This document shows, one piece after another, positions 12,920 through 14,755 of a stretch of DNA of 14,755 nt. The translations under genes were made by a program, and so were the position numbers. Each line of letters begins with the position of its first letter. The first letter of the stretch is position 1. A model generated the notes under the pieces. It ran no database searches. It saw nothing but the letters and a program-made list of their open reading frames with translations, and was not told where the DNA came from. The DNA lies in contig JACPXA010000184.1 of NCBI GenBank assembly GCA_016196785.1, forward strand, positions 1 through 14,755. Reading direction: 5' to 3'. This stretch comes from Elusimicrobiota bacterium. Lineage in GTDB: Bacteria > Elusimicrobiota > Elusimicrobia > 2-01-FULL-59-12 > JACPXA01.

Positions 12920-13590
12920 ACCTCCGCCGTCCCCTCGCCGTCTCCACAGGGTTCCATTTCTTCGTGGGACTCCTGCTGTGGTTGGGGATTGTGCAGAGTC
13001 GCCCCACGCAGTTGAAATACTATGCCGTAGATTTTTTGGGGGGTGGACGGCCCAGCGCATCTGTTCCCCCTCAGCTAACCCCTTCCCGCCCTAAACGGAG
13101 AGTTCTCCCTAACGAGTGGGCGTTACCCTCGCGAAAACATCCTCCCGCCGCAGAACCTCGACCCCCGTCAGCACCTGTCAGGGGTGCGACGAAACCATCT
13201 CTTCCGACCTCGACGACGCAGCCGGGGCAGGGCGGTGCAGGTGGTGGTGAGGGGGGAGGGATCGGAATCGGCTTCGGCCCAGGCAGTGGGGTTGGAATGG
13301 GGTTACCCAACTTCCCCTATGCCTGGTATGTGAACATTCTTCGGACCAAGCTGTGGGAGGAATGGAGCCGCTGGGTTCCTCCCGGAAGCCAACAGAACTG
13401 TCTGGTGACTTTCGTGATTCAACGGAGCGGCGCTGTGACGGCCATCGAACTGGAACGCACCTCTGGGGATCCGCTGTTTGATCAAGGGGCGCTCCGTGCC
13501 ATCCAGACCGCCGCCCCTTTCCCCCCGCTCCCAGAGGGCTTCCAAGATCCCACCCTCAGCGTCCACGTCGAATTCCGCCTAGGGACGTAG
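12916..13590 (+). CDS. TonB/TolA-like energy transducer
   Basis: This 224-residue protein has the layout of a TonB-type transducer. It has a short N-terminus and a signal-anchor helix (about 8-27), a proline- and basic-rich stretch (46-103), a glycine-rich tract (104-130) and a C-terminal TonB/TolA domain (131-224) with YVNILRTKLWEEW, the VTFVIQRSGAV strand and DPLFDQGALRAIQTAAPFPP. It would carry conformational energy from the ExbB/ExbD-like motor across the periplasm. The TTG at 12916 is chosen because it overlaps the upstream stop and immediately precedes the anchor; no ATG or GTG is better placed. The glycine tract is unusual compared with Pro-Glu/Pro-Lys linkers. No TonB-dependent receptor, TolB or Pal is in view, so its outer-membrane partner is unknown. 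Confidence 0.85.
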   Translation: MNLRRPLAVSTGFHFFVGLLLWLGIVQSRPTQLKYYAVDFLGGGRPSASVPPQLTPSRPKRRVLPNEWALPSRKHPPAAEPRPPSAPVRGATKPSLPTSTTQPGQGGAGGGEGGGIGIGFGPGSGVGMGLPNFPYAWYVNILRTKLWEEWSRWVPPGSQQNCLVTFVIQRSGAVTAIELERTSGDPLFDQGALRAIQTAAPFPPLPEGFQDPTLSVHVEFRLGT

Positions 13591-13604
13591 CTGCCTTCGG
13601 TTCG

Positions 13605-13634
13605 TTGATGGTATCGTCGAGAAAATGGTACACT
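13605..13634 (+). promoter_or_regulatory. Candidate lysA promoter with extended -10
   Basis: TTGATG (13605-13610) and TACACT (13629-13634) are 18 bp apart, and TGG just before the -10 makes an extended -10 (TGGTACACT). The predicted start is near 13641, only about two bases before the lysA GTG, so the message would be nearly leaderless. If transcription started earlier, GAGG (13635-13638) could serve as a ribosome site. Confidence 0.5.
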
Positions 13635-13642
13635 GAGGCCCT

Positions 13643-14755
13643 GTGCAACTGGATGAAGCCTTCCATTATCAAAAGGGAACACTGTATGGCGAATCGGTGT
13701 CGCTGGAGCGCATCGCCCAGGCGGTGGGCACACCTTGCTATGTGTACAGCCGCCGCCAGCTGCTCGACAACTTCTCCGCTTTTGATCGAGCCTTTCAGGC
13801 CGTTCCGCACCACGTTTGCTATGCGCTGAAGGCCAACGCTAACCCGACGATCGCTCAGCTACTTGCCCAAGCTGGGGCCGGCGCGGACATCGTGTCGGGG
13901 GGAGAGTTGTTCCTTGCGCTTCATGCCGGGTTCTCACCTCGGAAGATCGTCTTTGCCGGTGTCGGCAAGACCCAGGAGGAGATCACCGCCGCCCTCCGGG
14001 CAGGCATCCTCATGTTCAACGTGGAGTCGCTGGAGGAACTCCTCGCGATTGGACGGGTGGCCAAGCGGTTAGGCCGACGGGCGCCGGTCGCCATCCGTGT
14101 TAACCCACACGTGGATGCCTTGACCCACCGACACATCACCACCGGCACCGCGGAGAATAAGTTTGGCATTCCGTGGACAGAAGCGTTGGACATCTACCGT
14201 CTGGCGAAGCGACTCCCATCGCTAGCGGTCGTGGGGATCCACGCGCACATTGGATCCCAGATCACCAGCGTGCGTCCGTACGAGGTGACCCTGCGCCGAC
14301 TACTCCAACTGATCGAGCAGGTGGAGGAACTAGGACTCAGAATTCAGTACCTTGATCTCGGGGGTGGGTTAGGCATTCAGTATCATCAAGAACGTCCGAT
14401 GCGGCCCCAGGCACTCGCTCGGTGCATTCTCCCCCTTGTACGTCAGCGGCGTTTCACGCTGGTGTTCGAGCCGGGACGGTGGTTGGTTGGCAATGTGGGG
14501 ATCTTGTTGACCCGCGTGTTGTACCACAAGCCGGCTGGCCGGAAACATTTTGTGATTGTGGATGGCGGGATGACCGAGCTGATTCGTCCCGCGCTCTATG
14601 AGGCGTATCATGCGGTCGTGCCGGTGACACGGCGGCGCGGCGCGAAGGCGGTCATCGCTGAGGTCGTCGGTCCCGTCTGCGAATCCTGTGATGTTTTGGC
14701 CCGGGATCGTCGGCTCCCCTTGCCGGCCGCCGGAGACCTCTTGGCCATCCTCACC
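13643..14755 (+). CDS. lysA: Diaminopimelate decarboxylase (partial, runs off window)
   Basis: The frame is open for 371 codons from the GTG at 13643 to the window end, so the 3' end is missing. The enzyme decarboxylates meso-diaminopimelate to lysine with PLP. It starts with FHYQKGTLYGESVSLERIAQ, typical of LysA, and shows CYALKAN with the PLP lysine Lys63, DIVSGGELFLAL, IHAHIGSQI, DLGGGLGIQYH, FEPGRWLVGNVG and the CESCD motif (346-350) with the substrate-binding cysteine. GTG at 13643 fits the family N-terminus; no in-frame ATG is suitable. It lies 52 nt after the TonB-like gene and has its own promoter candidate. Placement after the argH-containing run matches the argH-lysA order I recall from Nitrospira-type genomes, with the envelope genes inserted between. 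Confidence 0.94.
   Translation, partial: MQLDEAFHYQKGTLYGESVSLERIAQAVGTPCYVYSRRQLLDNFSAFDRAFQAVPHHVCYALKANANPTIAQLLAQAGAGADIVSGGELFLALHAGFSPRKIVFAGVGKTQEEITAALRAGILMFNVESLEELLAIGRVAKRLGRRAPVAIRVNPHVDALTHRHITTGTAENKFGIPWTEALDIYRLAKRLPSLAVVGIHAHIGSQITSVRPYEVTLRRLLQLIEQVEELGLRIQYLDLGGGLGIQYHQERPMRPQALARCILPLVRQRRFTLVFEPGRWLVGNVGILLTRVLYHKPAGRKHFVIVDGGMTELIRPALYEAYHAVVPVTRRRGAKAVIAEVVGPVCESCDVLARDRRLPLPAAGDLLAILT

Noticed and set aside
11862..13590. Calling the motor genes a Tol-Pal operon (tolQ-tolR-tolA)
   Set aside because: No tolB or pal follows; lysA comes next. Family level (ExbB/TolQ, ExbD/TolR, TonB/TolA) is as far as the sequence allows.
13591..13642. Rho-independent terminator between the TonB-like gene and lysA
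   Set aside because: No GC-rich hairpin followed by a T-run is visible in the 52 nt.

Overview
The window reads as a bacterial chromosome segment. It is moderately GC-rich and almost entirely coded on the + strand. The organism is most likely Gram-negative, because there is an outer-membrane efflux-type protein, a proton-driven ExbB/ExbD/TonB-type set and several secreted periplasmic proteins. The arginine genes followed by lysA, the protein flavour and a dispersed repeat at 2525-2578 suggest a Nitrospirota- or NC10-like lineage. That placement is inference from memory of gene order, not a search.

Layout. (1) 1-1365 is an accessory patch with two toxin-antitoxin modules back to back: a YefM/YoeB-type pair (45-547) and a ribbon-helix-helix antitoxin plus MazF/PemK-type toxin pair (746-1365). 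Between them lie a possible decayed inositol-monophosphatase-like fragment, a near-consensus promoter and a small palindrome. Both toxins carry substitutions at residues that are catalytic in characterised relatives, and the second antitoxin may have a frameshifted tail. (2) 1435-2502 is an RNA/repair block: tRNA-Leu(CAA), endonuclease IV (nfo) starting 8 nt after it, then a strong promoter and tRNA-Ala(GGC) with an odd G-G opposition in its anticodon stem. (3) 2503-2622 is an intergenic stretch with an inverted-repeat element. (4) 2623-13590 is one unbroken run of twelve genes, about 11 kb. Ten of its eleven junctions are 4-nt stop/start overlaps (ATGA, GTGA or TTGA) and the eleventh is a 50-nt overlap. 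The order is rsmD, a 4Fe-4S RecB/Cas4-like nuclease, argB, argD, argG, argH, an outer-membrane efflux-type protein, a secreted patatin, a TPR protein, ExbB/TolQ-like, ExbD/TolR-like and TonB/TolA-like. (5) After 52 nt lysA begins and runs off the window.

How the genes may work together. ArgB, ArgD, ArgG and ArgH cover N-acetylglutamate phosphorylation, transamination and the last two steps to arginine; argF, argC and argJ are not in the window. The last six genes of the run look like one envelope machine: an inner-membrane proton motor (ExbB/ExbD), a periplasm-spanning transducer (TonB/TolA-like), a periplasmic TPR scaffold, a periplasmic patatin-type lipid hydrolase and an outer-membrane channel-type protein. 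No adaptor, ABC/RND pump or TonB-dependent receptor is present. I regard this module, fused translationally to arginine synthesis, as the most interesting content. An extended -10 box just before argG and another before lysA suggest internal or leaderless transcription starts.
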